Shown piece after piece: positions 36,256 to 44,522 of a stretch of DNA of 57,555 bases (position 1 is its first letter; each line of letters begins with the position of its first letter). Where the stretch lies: positions 1 to 57,555 of the forward strand of contig JAKATH010000004.1 of assembly GCA_021828055.1 (NCBI GenBank). The letters are read 5' to 3'. Under the pieces are notes generated by a model that saw only the letters and a list, made by a program, of their open reading frames with translations, searched no databases and was not told the origin of the DNA. The translations under genes and the position numbers were made by a program. The stretch is from Actinomycetes bacterium (lineage in GTDB: Bacteria > Actinomycetota > Acidimicrobiia > Acidimicrobiales > RAAP-2).

Positions 36256-36832
36256 GCCCGGCCTCCAAAGGACCCATCAGCTCGTGCGAAGACGCTACCG
36301 ATCCACACCCTGCCGCGCCAAGACGGCACCCGAGCGCTCGACGGCTGCTCAGGGGAGCCTGCTTCGCATCGCTCCTCGATCCAGGGACGAGGGCGGGGTC
36401 GTCGACCAGCGCTCGGCACGCGATGCGCGAGCGCTCGGGGGTTCGTGCAACTCTTCTCGTCGTCGTCCAGCGCAGCGTGGAGGCAGACGTGTTCGCTCCC
36501 GCCTTCTCGGAGCGCGACGACAGCCGTCCTCAGGTGTCGGGCTCCGGGCTGCCGTCGCGGCCTCCCGCGTCTCGCCGTCGTCTTCCTCGAGGAGGAGCAG
36601 GATCTCCAGCTCCTCGTGCTCGTGCTCGTGCAGCCCCGGATGCACGCAATGTGGGCGCGCAGCACCCCGCCGAGCCCGGGCACCGTCCCTGGCGCGGGGT
36701 GCCGGCCGGCCGGTGCCCAGCCAGCCGGACCCCTCGTTGCTATCGACCACCTTTGAGTCTTGACAACCTTTGCGTCCCGGGGGGATGCTGGAATCTCCGC
36801 CCCGATCGGCGCCAGAGAGAAGGAGGAGCACG
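36256..36832. other. Intergenic stretch before the sedolisin gene
   Basis: 577 bp with no frame I can support on either strand; the open frames give Arg/Ser/Ala-rich translations with no motif and no ribosome site. Around 36677-36720 the sequence has several GGCACC/GGTGCC and CCGGCCGG inverted elements that could fold. The last 75 bp hold the likely promoter and ribosome site of the protease gene. Confidence 0.5.
36760..36789 (+). promoter_or_regulatory. Probable promoter of the sedolisin gene
   Basis: TTGACA at 36760-36765 is a perfect -35 hexamer, and GATGCT at 36784-36789, 18 bp on, is a moderate -10. It stands out in this GC-rich sequence and leads to a short 5' untranslated region before the TTG start at 36833. 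Confidence 0.5.
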
Positions 36833-38317
36833 TTGCGACCGCACCTCTCCCGGCTGCTCCATGCAGCAGCAGCGCTGTGCCTTCCCGCGAGCGGCCTCGC
36901 GGTCGTCGTGTCGGCGGCAGGCGCGCTCTCGCCTGCGACCACGACCAATCCCCTCGCTCCGCTTGCCGGCCACGCGGCCGCCTTCCACGCGGGGACAGCT
37001 CCCCCCGGCGGCCCCGTGACAACAGGTGCCTTCCGGGCGTTCAGCCCGAAGTCGATGCAGGTCTCCTACAACCTCCCCGCTCTGTACGACGCAGGCTACG
37101 AGGGCCAGGGGGAGACCGTCGCGATCGTCGATTCCTTCGGGTACCCCCAGGTGGCCGCCAACCTCGAGACGTTCTCCAAGGGCTACGGCCTTCCGCTCAT
37201 GTGCGGGATGCCCACAGTCACCTGCAAAGGGACAATGCCGGCGTTCAAGGTCCTCACGTTCGGGAACCGCCAGGTGAAGCCGTCGCCGGCCAACCCCACA
37301 CACGCCAATCCCTACGGCCCGGGGCAGGAGGCGAGCACCGGCTGGGTCGGGGAGGTCGCGCTCGACACGCAGTGGGTCCACGCGATCGCGCCGGAAGCCA
37401 GCATCCTGCTCGTGGTGGTGCCCACCGCCGAGACGCTCGGCGTCCAGGGCTTCCCCAACATGATGAACGCCGAGCAGTACGTGGTCGACCACCATCTCGC
37501 CAACGTCGTCACCCAGAGCTTCGGGGCTGCCGAAGGGTCCTTCGGCAGCGCGGCGTCGATCATGACCCTCCGCCACGCCTTCACCTCGGGAACCGCGGAA
37601 GGCATCAGCTTCGTCGCGGCGTCGGGCGACTCGGGCTCATTCGGGACAACGAAGTCGCCGGTCGGCCAGGGCGGCAGTGCGCTGTCGACACCGTCGGTGG
37701 GGTGGCCGGCCTCCGACCCGCTCGTGACCGCCGTGGGCGGGACCAACCTGTGCACGACAGCGGCGACAGGGAGCACGTCCGCCAACGACACCTACGGGCC
37801 CGCCAAGTGCCAGACAAATTCAGGGCAGCGCGAGGTGGCCTGGTCGGGGTCGGGCGGTGGCTTCAGCTCGGTGTTCCCGAAGCCCGCGTACCAGGACACA
37901 CTGCCTTCGGGCTCGACGCAGATCGGGTCGATGCGCGGCGTCCCGGACGTCTCCTGGGACGCCTCCTGCGGGACGTTCCTGTGGGTCTACATCGCGACCC
38001 CGGGCCTCACAGCGGGCTACTACGGCATCTGCGGCACGTCGGCCGCGTCGCCGGAGTTCGCGGCGATGGTGGCGCTCGCCGACCAGTACGCGGGCGAGAA
38101 CCTTGGCCTGGTCAACCCGACGCTCTATGCGCTCGCGAGCGGCCCGCGGACCAGCACATACTTCTTCGACGTCACCGCCGGGACACAGGTCGGTCCGGGC
38201 CACTACTCGGCCGGGACCGGCTGGGACCCTGTGACGGGCCTCGGGACGCCGAACGCAGGCAACCTGGTGCCGGCCCTCGCCCAGGCCGGTCCGCACGACA
38301 CACCCAACGTCATCTGA
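36833..38317 (+). CDS. Secreted sedolisin-family (S53) serine-carboxyl peptidase
   Basis: Subtilisin-fold acid protease. The S53 residues are all visible: Glu174 and Asp178 in GEVALDTQW, the oxyanion Asp266 in AASGDSGSFG, and the nucleophile Ser403 in CGTSAASPEFAA. The calcium-site end GTGWDPVTGLGTPNAG is also typical. The TTG at 36833 is preferred because AAGGAGGA stands six bases upstream and the first residues then form a signal peptide (HLSRLLHAAAALCLPASGLA). 494 residues. The usual large N-terminal pro-domain seems mostly missing, as the catalytic domain starts near residue 70. Sedolisins work at low pH. A 10-bp duplication (ACGTCATCTG) covers the stop codon. Confidence 0.92.
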   Translation: MRPHLSRLLHAAAALCLPASGLAVVVSAAGALSPATTTNPLAPLAGHAAAFHAGTAPPGGPVTTGAFRAFSPKSMQVSYNLPALYDAGYEGQGETVAIVDSFGYPQVAANLETFSKGYGLPLMCGMPTVTCKGTMPAFKVLTFGNRQVKPSPANPTHANPYGPGQEASTGWVGEVALDTQWVHAIAPEASILLVVVPTAETLGVQGFPNMMNAEQYVVDHHLANVVTQSFGAAEGSFGSAASIMTLRHAFTSGTAEGISFVAASGDSGSFGTTKSPVGQGGSALSTPSVGWPASDPLVTAVGGTNLCTTAATGSTSANDTYGPAKCQTNSGQREVAWSGSGGGFSSVFPKPAYQDTLPSGSTQIGSMRGVPDVSWDASCGTFLWVYIATPGLTAGYYGICGTSAASPEFAAMVALADQYAGENLGLVNPTLYALASGPRTSTYFFDVTAGTQVGPGHYSAGTGWDPVTGLGTPNAGNLVPALAQAGPHDTPNVI

Positions 38318-38616
38318 CGTCATCTGACGCTTCGCCGCCCTGGGGCCACCGGCCGCGGTGCGGCGCTCGAGCCACACGGATGCCGCGAGGAAAAGGGGGT
38401 GCCGCGTCGTGCGCGCGCCAGGCGCCGATCGCGCGGAAGGCGATGAGAGCGAGGAAGACGAGACCCACCCGAGCGCACAGCGCCACGAAGATCGCCGCGA
38501 GGACCCGCTGCACGAGAGCCCCAGCCGGGCACAGGGGTCCGTGACTACGCTGGTGCCTCATCTACGACGCCAACGACGCCAACGACGCGACGCGGTCCAA
38601 GCCGAAACTCGATCTC

Positions 38617-38997
38617 GTGGTGCTCGACTGCCCCGATGCGCTCGCACTCGCGCAGTTCTATGCCCAGGTCCTCGGCTGGGAGATGGAGCAGGGATCCGAC
38701 CGCGACTGGGCGACGCTCGTCCCACCCGGAGGTGGCGTGAGCGCCGAGAACCCGGAAGGGCGCACGACGCTTTCCTTCCAGCGAATCGACGATTGGGTGG
38801 AACCCACCTGGCCGGGGGGCGAGCACCCGCAGCAGTTTCACCTCGACTTCTCCGTTCCTGACATCGCCTCAGCTGAATCCGCGGTCCTCGCCGCCGGAGC
38901 CCGCCTGCATGCCCATCAGCCCTCGGAGAAGGGGACGTTCCGCGTCTTTCTCGACCCAGTCGGGCATCCCTTCTGCCTCGTCCGCGGCGGACCCTGA
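38617..38997 (+). CDS. VOC-family (glyoxalase-like) protein
   Basis: 126 residues with the glyoxalase-like fold pattern: VLDCPDALALAQFYAQVLGW, PGGEHPQQFHLDFSVPDIAS and the C-terminal FLDPVGHPFCLV. Substrate unknown. The start is awkward: family members usually begin about eight residues before VVLDCPD, and the matching sequence (KPKLDL) is in frame here, but no ATG, GTG or TTG precedes it before a stop at 38542. A 9-bp repeat (GACGCCAAC, 38566-38583) sits where the start would be expected. The GTG at 38617 is therefore a fallback, and the 5' end may be damaged. Confidence 0.7.
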   Translation: MVLDCPDALALAQFYAQVLGWEMEQGSDRDWATLVPPGGGVSAENPEGRTTLSFQRIDDWVEPTWPGGEHPQQFHLDFSVPDIASAESAVLAAGARLHAHQPSEKGTFRVFLDPVGHPFCLVRGGP

Positions 38998-39178
38998 CCC
39001 TTGGAAGGTCACGACAGGCCGAGCTGTCCGCGCTCACCACTTCTCGATCCGTGGCGAGCGCGCTCGCAGCGACGATCAGATCGTGCGCTCCCCTGGGCCG
39101 ACCCTGCGACCGCACAGAGACGACGCGTTCGCCGACCTGGTCGATGCGGCGTACGCACAGGTTCTCGGCGAAGGCTCG
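38996..39178 (-). pseudogene. C-terminal remnant of a PIN-domain (VapC-like) toxin
   Basis: The minus strand encodes about 60 residues matching the end of PIN-domain ribonucleases: HDLIVAASALATDREVVSAD followed by a DLPRVRV ending, preceded by the usual GRP element. The N-terminal half with the first catalytic aspartates is absent and there is no stop where the family ends; the frame runs on antisense to the VOC gene. No antitoxin is seen. It looks like the decayed end of a toxin gene. Confidence 0.55.
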
Positions 39179-39200
39179 AGCGCTCGTGCCCGTGGGCCCA

Positions 39201-39416
39201 TCAGCCCCCTCCATCCTGAACTCGACACTTCGGCGGCGGGTAGACGCACCGAGCGATCGTGGCGGACGTCCATCCCATCCACCAGCCGCCGAAGACCGGC
39301 AGGATTCTGTGCAACCTCTCCTTCTCGTTGAGCGCGGCGAGAACGCCGAGGATGGCTGCCCACACGATGCCGCAGCCGATGCTGTAGGCCGTGTAGCTCT
39401 GACGACGTATTCTCAC
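39201..39416 (-). CDS. Small two-helix membrane protein, unknown
   Basis: 71 residues. The GTG start at 39416 is preceded by AAGGAGGAAAC, a very strong ribosome-binding site that is the best argument for translation. Two hydrophobic segments are predicted by eye: YSIGCGIVWAAILGVLAAL and ILPVFGGWWMGWTSATIA, with NEKERLHR between. I do not recognise the family. It is divergent from tRNA-Lys 46 bp away and lies next to the toxin remnant. Its base composition is less GC-extreme than that of its neighbours, suggesting acquired DNA. Confidence 0.5.
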   Translation of the reverse strand: MRIRRQSYTAYSIGCGIVWAAILGVLAALNEKERLHRILPVFGGWWMGWTSATIARCVYPPPKCRVQDGGG

Positions 39417-39462
39417 GTTTCCTCCTTCGGAACGTAGGGATGCGCGTTATCTTGCAGTCTCG

Positions 39463-39535
39463 GGGCCGCTAGCTCATCGGGAAGAGCAGGGGACTTTTAA
39501 TCCCAAGGTGCCGGGATCGAGACCCGGGCGGCCCA
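39463..39535 (+). tRNA. tRNA-Lys (UUU anticodon)
   Basis: 73 bases fold as a tRNA. Acceptor GGGCCGC (39463-39469) pairs with GCGGCCC (39528-39534), with A as discriminator. The D-arm is GCTC/GAGC, and the anticodon loop CTTTTAA has anticodon TTT in a five-pair stem whose outer G-A pair is mismatched. The T-arm is CCGGG/CCCGG with loop ATCGAGA. CCA is not encoded. Confidence 0.92.
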
Positions 39536-39605
39536 CGAGCTCAGAGCGCTGTACGGCTCGTGGTCCTGCCATCTCGACCCGACAGGGGATCAGCGATCTC
39601 GGCGG

Positions 39606-39698
39606 CACGACGTACGCGGTGAGCACGGTCTCCAATGGTGGCGTCCGAGGATGAGCATCCGGTGGAGGCACTCGTGCCGGAAGTCGCGGATGAGGGAT
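39606..39698 (-). pseudogene. Frameshifted fragment of an integrase-core transposase
   Basis: Minus-strand translation gives IRDFRHECLHRMLILGRHH, then after a one-base frame change LETVLTAYVV. Together these resemble the C-terminal end of DDE integrase-core transposases (IS481/IS3-like), usually RRECLDRMLIFGRRHLE..VL..Y. The rest of the element, its inverted repeats and the active-site residues are not present. It lies 71 bp from the 3' end of tRNA-Lys, so an insertion once occurred beside the tRNA gene. Confidence 0.5.
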
Positions 39699-39762
39699 TG
39701 ACAGGGCACAATTGCGGGTCTCACGCTGGGCGGGAGCGCGAGATCGTACACGGGAGGGAGTG

Positions 39763-40593
39763 ATGGCACGGACCGGTCGTGTGGTGGGCGCGTGCGTGTG
39801 CGCGTCGGTGACCGTCCTCGCGCTCGGCGCATCCGCGGTGTCGGCCAGCTCGGTGCGCCACGCGGACCGTTTGCCTCGGGCGTCGGGCAACCCGGCGGTC
39901 ATCGCGTTCTACCGAAAAGTCGTCGCGGCGACGCACGCTGCGACGGCCGAGGCATCGTACTTCTCCGTGACGGACTCGCTCGCGCAGGTGAAGGTGAACC
40001 CGAACGGAAGCTACTCGTGGTTTCAGTTCGACCCGCCGAAGCCCGGGTTCGCGCCGGCGAGAGGGGTCGTGTGGGTCGTGGCGACCGCGGGTCGAGTGCG
40101 CTTCGTGACCGAGTCGCTTGCATACGGTGGGGTCGGGACGACGTTCGGCCCCTTCGGAATCGTGCTGACGTCGCGCGGCGCAGTCCTTCTCGGGGGGAAC
40201 GCGTTCCCGATGGTCGCGTCGGCCCCGAGCGCCACTCCCGGCTTCCAGCCGTGCGAGGGGACGCCGACCGGAGCGGTCGACGTCGGCGGGTGGACGAAGG
40301 TGGGTGGCCCCTCGGGGTACGGCCTTTACGGGGATTTCCTCACGATGCACCGGGCAGGCGGCGCGGAAATCGTCACCTCGACGTACCCGTGGGGGAGCAA
40401 GGGCCAGAGGGCGACCGAGGTGGACACGGTGTCGCTCACGACCCACCTCCCCGTTCGATCGGTGATGCACGTCTCGGCCGTACCCGGCATCCCCGCGTAC
40501 ACCTTGGCGTACAGGAACGTCTGGTACCACTCCCGGGTGCTGCCGCCCACCTCGGACGGGGTCTGCGTGACATACCTGAAGCCCGCCTCCTGA
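39763..40593 (+). CDS. Exported protein of unknown function
   Basis: 276 residues from the ATG at 39763, which has GGGAGG seven bases upstream. It starts with a signal peptide (VVGACVCASVTVLALGASAVSA). The mature part has beta-rich segments such as YSWFQFDPP and GVVWVVATAGRVRFVTESLA, and two cysteines (in QPCEGT and GVCVTY) that could form a disulfide. No known domain is recognised. It stands alone. Confidence 0.75.
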   Translation: MARTGRVVGACVCASVTVLALGASAVSASSVRHADRLPRASGNPAVIAFYRKVVAATHAATAEASYFSVTDSLAQVKVNPNGSYSWFQFDPPKPGFAPARGVVWVVATAGRVRFVTESLAYGGVGTTFGPFGIVLTSRGAVLLGGNAFPMVASAPSATPGFQPCEGTPTGAVDVGGWTKVGGPSGYGLYGDFLTMHRAGGAEIVTSTYPWGSKGQRATEVDTVSLTTHLPVRSVMHVSAVPGIPAYTLAYRNVWYHSRVLPPTSDGVCVTYLKPAS

Positions 40594-40666
40594 GGCACCC
40601 GTCTTCCGGCGCGAGCATGCACCGAATACCTGCATCGCAGACCCGGTTCCCCATCCCCCTTCCGGC

Positions 40667-41575
40667 TCACTGCCCCCCGGAGACGACGAAGGTGCCGGCC
40701 ATATTCTCCTCCGCGTGGCCGGGGAGCGGGCACAGGTACTGATACACGTACCGATGCACGTACCGATGCACGTACCGATGCACGCCCGGACCGGCGGCGG
40801 TGAAGCTGAACGCGCCCTCGTGCATGCCGGCGGCGGTCGCCTCGCCCAAGAACCACAGCGCCGCGCCGGCGAGAGCGGGTGACGCCGCCTCCATGGGCAC
40901 CCACGCCGACTCGGTGCCGGACGCTGCCACGACGACCAAGCCGTGCGCCATGTCCGAGTCGGCGTTGACGAGCTCGATCGTCACCCGGGGGCCGTCGGGG
41001 ACGACGACGGTCGGGTCCGTCATGCCGGCGGCGCGGAAGTTCTCGGCGGGCATCGAGGGGCTCGCGAGCACGACGAGATGCACGGACGCAGAGCCGAAGG
41101 TGATCCGGTTGGCCTCACGGTCGACGGTTGCGCCGGCGGGCACGGCGTCACCGAGCCCCCTCGCCTGCGACGGGCTCACCCGCGGGCCGGGGGCGCCGGC
41201 GAAGAGCCTCCCCCTCACGATGCCCGGGTCGGTCCTGCCGCCCATCATGCAGCCCGGCAGCGTCTCGCCGCGCATCCATCCCGGGGCCGTCGATCCTCCG
41301 AACGTCCAGGCGAAGCCGTGGGGACCCATCATCCAGCCGTCGCCGCCCCCCATCATCGAACCGACGCCGTCGCGACCGATGGCCGAGCCGTAGTCGTCGT
41401 ACGCGGCGGAGTACGGTCCCGCTGCCGGCGAAGAAGGGGTGCCGAGGGTGACCGCAAGCCCCGTGCCGAGCCCGGCCGCTGCCAGCGCCGCCGTCGCAAG
41501 GATCGCCACCAGGCGCCGCCGTCGCCGGGGCGCGGACGTGAGCTCTTCTACGGAGGACCCCGTGCGCGCTCGCAT
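40667..41575 (-). CDS. Exported rusticyanin-like type 1 copper protein
   Basis: 302 residues: a basic N-terminus, one hydrophobic segment (LVAILATAALAAAGLGTGLA), a Met/Gly-rich stretch with several MMG motifs (about 60-120), then a C-terminal cupredoxin domain. The copper ligands are His211 (in DMAHGLVV) and Cys282, His287 and Met292 in CPLPGHAEENM, the rusticyanin/sulfocyanin-type spacing. Directly before the cysteine strand, HRYV occurs three times (266-277), from the 12-bp repeat at 40745-40780. Rusticyanins carry electrons at low pH; the Met-rich part may also bind copper. It is divergent from the copper-export genes. The ATG at 41575 is the most likely start. Confidence 0.82.
   Translation of the reverse strand: MRARTGSSVEELTSAPRRRRRLVAILATAALAAAGLGTGLAVTLGTPSSPAAGPYSAAYDDYGSAIGRDGVGSMMGGGDGWMMGPHGFAWTFGGSTAPGWMRGETLPGCMMGGRTDPGIVRGRLFAGAPGPRVSPSQARGLGDAVPAGATVDREANRITFGSASVHLVVLASPSMPAENFRAAGMTDPTVVVPDGPRVTIELVNADSDMAHGLVVVAASGTESAWVPMEAASPALAGAALWFLGEATAAGMHEGAFSFTAAGPGVHRYVHRYVHRYVYQYLCPLPGHAEENMAGTFVVSGGQ
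40745..40780. repeat. 12-bp tandem repeat in the blue-copper protein gene
   Basis: Three identical copies of CACGTACCGATG (40745-40756, 40757-40768, 40769-40780) encode three consecutive HRYV tetrapeptides immediately before the copper-binding loop. No difference between copies is seen, suggesting a recent expansion. Confidence 0.95.
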
Positions 41576-41710
41576 GCGATCCAGGCTGCGCCTGCCTCGG
41601 GCTCTCCGGTAGTGGCTTTCGGCAAGAGCTGGGCCGTGACCAACGGCCCTACCCGGCAGGGGTATCCGGAGCCACTCTTTCCCCAGGTGCGACCCGAGGA
41701 GGTGGTCTCC

Positions 41711-42004
41711 ATGATGTGGTACTGGGGCGGAGGGATGCAGTGGTGGGGGTGGCTGCTCGGAGCACTCGGCATGGTCGTCTTCTGGGGGCTCGTGATCTGG
41801 GCGATCTGGTACTTCGTCGCTGCCGTCGTGCGACGCCCCGATCCCGATCGACGAACCCCTGACCCCAAGCGGATCCTCGACGAGCGCCTGGCGAAGGGCG
41901 AGATCGACGCAGACGAGTACCGGCGCATTCGCGATCTCATGACCGGCGAGGCGGCCCACGGCTCCAACGACAGGGAGCCCACCGGCACGGGGGATCGCCG
42001 GTGA
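41711..42004 (+). CDS. Small membrane protein with C-terminal SHOCT motif
   Basis: 97 residues. The Trp/Met/Gly-rich N-terminus ([12 protein letters not shown]) leads into one transmembrane helix ([20 protein letters not shown]). The C-terminal SHOCT motif is [27 protein letters not shown] stands eight bases before the ATG at 41711. SHOCT membrane proteins are common beside metal-transport genes; here it precedes copZ-copA-csoR. Its role is unknown. Confidence 0.8.
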   Translation: MMWYWGGGMQWWGWLLGALGMVVFWGLVIWAIWYFVAAVVRRPDPDRRTPDPKRILDERLAKGEIDADEYRRIRDLMTGEAAHGSNDREPTGTGDRR

Positions 42005-42088
42005 CCTGTCCATGGCCAGGCACGCCACCTTCGAAACCGAGCTTGCCTCCCGCATCAGGGCTTGTGAACGACCACCTTCGTCACCGAT

Positions 42089-42105
42089 ATACCATATACG
42101 GGTAT
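42089..42105. promoter_or_regulatory. Candidate CsoR operator before copZ
   Basis: ATACC-N7-GGTAT is an inverted repeat in an AT-rich patch 21 bp before the copZ start. CsoR operators are typically pseudo-palindromes of the TACCC...GGGTA kind, and a csoR gene ends this operon, so autoregulation is likely. TATACCAT could also serve as the -10 region. Confidence 0.55.
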
Positions 42106-42126
42106 CGTCGGACCTAGGAGAGGACC

Positions 42127-42327
42127 ATGGAGACCACCAGCTACACGGTGCCGGGGATGAGCTGCGACCACTGCACGCGGGCAGTCGGCGGCGCCGTCTC
42201 CTCGGTGCCGGGAGTGCGCTCGGTCGAGGTAGACCTCGAGACCAAGCTCGTCACGGTCAGAGGAGACGCGCTCAGCGACGCGGCACTTCGCGCCGCGATC
42301 GCGGAGGCGGGCTACGAGGCGACGTGA
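42127..42327 (+). CDS. copZ: Copper chaperone, HMA domain
   Basis: 66-residue heavy-metal-associated domain that hands Cu(I) to the exporting ATPase. The metal site GMSCDHC has Cys13 and Cys16, and [18 protein letters not shown] completes the ferredoxin-like fold. The ATG is preceded by AGGAGAGGACC. Its stop overlaps the copA start (GTGA). Confidence 0.93.
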   Translation: METTSYTVPGMSCDHCTRAVGGAVSSVPGVRSVEVDLETKLVTVRGDALSDAALRAAIAEAGYEAT

Positions 42328-44522
42328 CGGCGGTTGCCAGCCGCCCACGGGACCAGGTGCCTGCCGGTGGCCACGTCGAGCTCGCCATCGGCGGGATGAC
42401 CTGCGCGTCGTGCGCGACGCGCATCGAGAAGCGTCTGAACAAGCTCCCCGGCGTGGAGGCGACGGTCAACTTCGCCTCCGAGCACGCGGCGGTGGCCTTC
42501 GATCCGTCCAGGGTGCGGATCACAGACCTCATCGGGGCGGTGGAGGCGGCCGGGTACGAAGCCAGCCTCCCCGACGCGGTCACCGGCGAGGACCCCGCCC
42601 GACCCTATCGGCACAGGCTGGTCCTCGCCGCTGCCTTGAGCGTTCCATTGCTGACGTTCGCGTGGTCCTCCGGGTCGCGGCCACCAGGGTGGGAGTGGAT
42701 CTCGCTCGCCTTGGCGACCCCGGTCGTCTTCTTCTCGGGCTGGCCGCTCCATCGGGCCGCGGCCAAGAACGCCCGCCACGGCGTCGCGACCATGGACACG
42801 CTCATCTCGGTCGGCACGCTGTCGGCGTGGGTGTGGTCGACGGTGGTCCTCGCAGCGGCGATCCCGGCGAGCGTCTACTTCGACACCGCCGGCGCGATCA
42901 CGACGCTGGTCCTGCTCGGCCGGTACCTGGAGGCCAGAGCGAAGCGTCGCTCCGGGGAGGCGATCCGCAAGCTCCTCGAGCTCGGTGCGAAGGAAGCCCA
43001 TCTGCTCCGCGACGGAGTCGAGGTGCTGGTGCCCATCGAGAAGCTCGCGGTGGGAGACCGCTTCGTCGTCCGGCCCGGGGAGAAGATCCCCACTGACGGG
43101 GTGGTGGTGGCCGGCAGCTCGGCGGTCGACCGGTCGATGCTCACGGGCGAACCGGTTCCTGTCGAGGTCGTCCCCGGCGACGAGGTGTCCGGGGCGACCG
43201 TCAACGCCTCCGGGCGCCTGGTGGTAGAGGCGACCCGGGTGGGCGAGTCCACCGCCCTCGCTCAGATCACCCGACTCGTGGCCGAGGCCCAGGCGGGGAA
43301 GGCTCCCGTCCAACGCCTTGCAGATCGCGTGTCGGCGGTGTTCGTGCCCGTCGTCATCGCCGTCGCGTCCCTCACGTTGATCGGGTGGCTGCTCCTCGGC
43401 GCGGCGACGGCGACGGCCGCGTTCGGCGCCGCGGTGGCGGTGATCGTCATCGCCTGCCCCTGCGCGCTGGGGCTCGCGACGCCGACCGCCTTGATGGTCG
43501 GCACCGGCAGGGGCGCCCAGCTCGGCATCGTCATCAAGGGTCCAGAGGTCCTCGAGCGGACGCGCCAGGTCACCACCATCGTGCTCGACAAGACGGGCAC
43601 GGTGACGGAGGGAACGATGGCCGTCTCGGCCGTGGTCGCCGCGGACGGCGTCGAAGACGACGAGGTGCTGCGCCTCGCCGCGGCGGCGGAAGAGCCGAGC
43701 GAGCACCCCATCGCCCGTGCCATCGCCGCCTTCGGCCATGACCGCCTCGGAACCCTGCCGGCGGCCGAAGGGTTCTCGGCCCGTGCCGGCCTCGGCGTCG
43801 AGGCCGTCGTCGAGGGCCACGCGGTCGTGGTCGGCCGGTCGTCCCTCCTCGCCGACTGGGGAGTCGTGCTGCCCGAGCGCCTCGCCGCCGAGGCTGCGCG
43901 CCTCGAGTCGGCCGGGGCGACCGTGGTGGCCGTCGCCGCCGACGCCGCCGTCGTCGGGTTGGTGGCGGTCGCCGACCGGATCAAGAAGACGAGCCGCGCG
44001 GCCGTCGCCGAGCTGCGCAGCCTGGGGCTCGACCCCGTCCTGCTCACCGGCGACAACGAGCGGGTCGCCCGCGTCGTCGCCGACGAGGTCGGCATCGACC
44101 GGGTGCTGGCCGGCGTCCTGCCGCAGGGCAAGGCAGCCGAGATCGCCCGGCTGCAGGATCTGGGCGAGGTGGTCGCCATGGTCGGCGACGGCGTGAACGA
44201 CGCTCCCGCCCTCGCCCGTGCCGACCTCGGCCTGGCGATCGGCACGGGCGCGGACGTGGCGATCGAGGCCTCGGACCTCACGCTGGTGTCGGGTGATCTC
44301 CGCGCGGCGGCGGACGCCATCCGCCTGGCTCGGCGGACGCTGCGCACGATCAAAGCCAACCTCGTCTGGGCGTTCGGCTACAACGTCGTCGCCATCCCGC
44401 TCGCGGTGGCAGGCGTCGTCAATCCGATCGTCGCCGCAGCCACCATGGCGTTCTCCAGCGTCTTCGTCGTCACGAACTCGCTGCGCCTCCGGCGGTTCTC
44501 GTCCGTCGTGGGTCGACCGTGA
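42324..44522 (+). CDS. copA: Copper-exporting P1B-type ATPase
   Basis: Cu(I) efflux pump of the plasma membrane, 732 residues from the GTG overlapping the copZ stop. Domains: N-terminal HMA with GMTCASC (Cys27, Cys30), membrane helices with the transport motif CPC (378-380), phosphorylation Asp422 in DKTGTVTEG, the SEHPIARA nucleotide-site motif, and [11 protein letters not shown]. The order and motifs are those of CopA. Its stop overlaps csoR (GTGA), so regulator and pump are co-translated. Confidence 0.96.
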   Translation: MTAVASRPRDQVPAGGHVELAIGGMTCASCATRIEKRLNKLPGVEATVNFASEHAAVAFDPSRVRITDLIGAVEAAGYEASLPDAVTGEDPARPYRHRLVLAAALSVPLLTFAWSSGSRPPGWEWISLALATPVVFFSGWPLHRAAAKNARHGVATMDTLISVGTLSAWVWSTVVLAAAIPASVYFDTAGAITTLVLLGRYLEARAKRRSGEAIRKLLELGAKEAHLLRDGVEVLVPIEKLAVGDRFVVRPGEKIPTDGVVVAGSSAVDRSMLTGEPVPVEVVPGDEVSGATVNASGRLVVEATRVGESTALAQITRLVAEAQAGKAPVQRLADRVSAVFVPVVIAVASLTLIGWLLLGAATATAAFGAAVAVIVIACPCALGLATPTALMVGTGRGAQLGIVIKGPEVLERTRQVTTIVLDKTGTVTEGTMAVSAVVAADGVEDDEVLRLAAAAEEPSEHPIARAIAAFGHDRLGTLPAAEGFSARAGLGVEAVVEGHAVVVGRSSLLADWGVVLPERLAAEAARLESAGATVVAVAADAAVVGLVAVADRIKKTSRAAVAELRSLGLDPVLLTGDNERVARVVADEVGIDRVLAGVLPQGKAAEIARLQDLGEVVAMVGDGVNDAPALARADLGLAIGTGADVAIEASDLTLVSGDLRAAADAIRLARRTLRTIKANLVWAFGYNVVAIPLAVAGVVNPIVAAATMAFSSVFVVTNSLRLRRFSSVVGRP

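Noticed and set aside
36349-36948. Minus-strand frame of about 200 codons upstream of and overlapping the sedolisin gene
   Set aside because: Its translation is Arg/Ala/Ser-rich with no family signature and it is antisense to a clear promoter, ribosome site and signal peptide.
38310-38561. Minus-strand 83-codon frame with a hydrophobic core between the sedolisin and VOC genes
   Set aside because: It has two hydrophobic stretches but no ribosome site, and it overlaps the sedolisin stop codon; evidence is too thin to call a gene.
39712-39762. Extended start for the exported protein upstream of the ATG at 39763
   Set aside because: The ATG at 39763 has a GGGAGG site and starts directly at a signal peptide; upstream codons cover the ribosome site itself.
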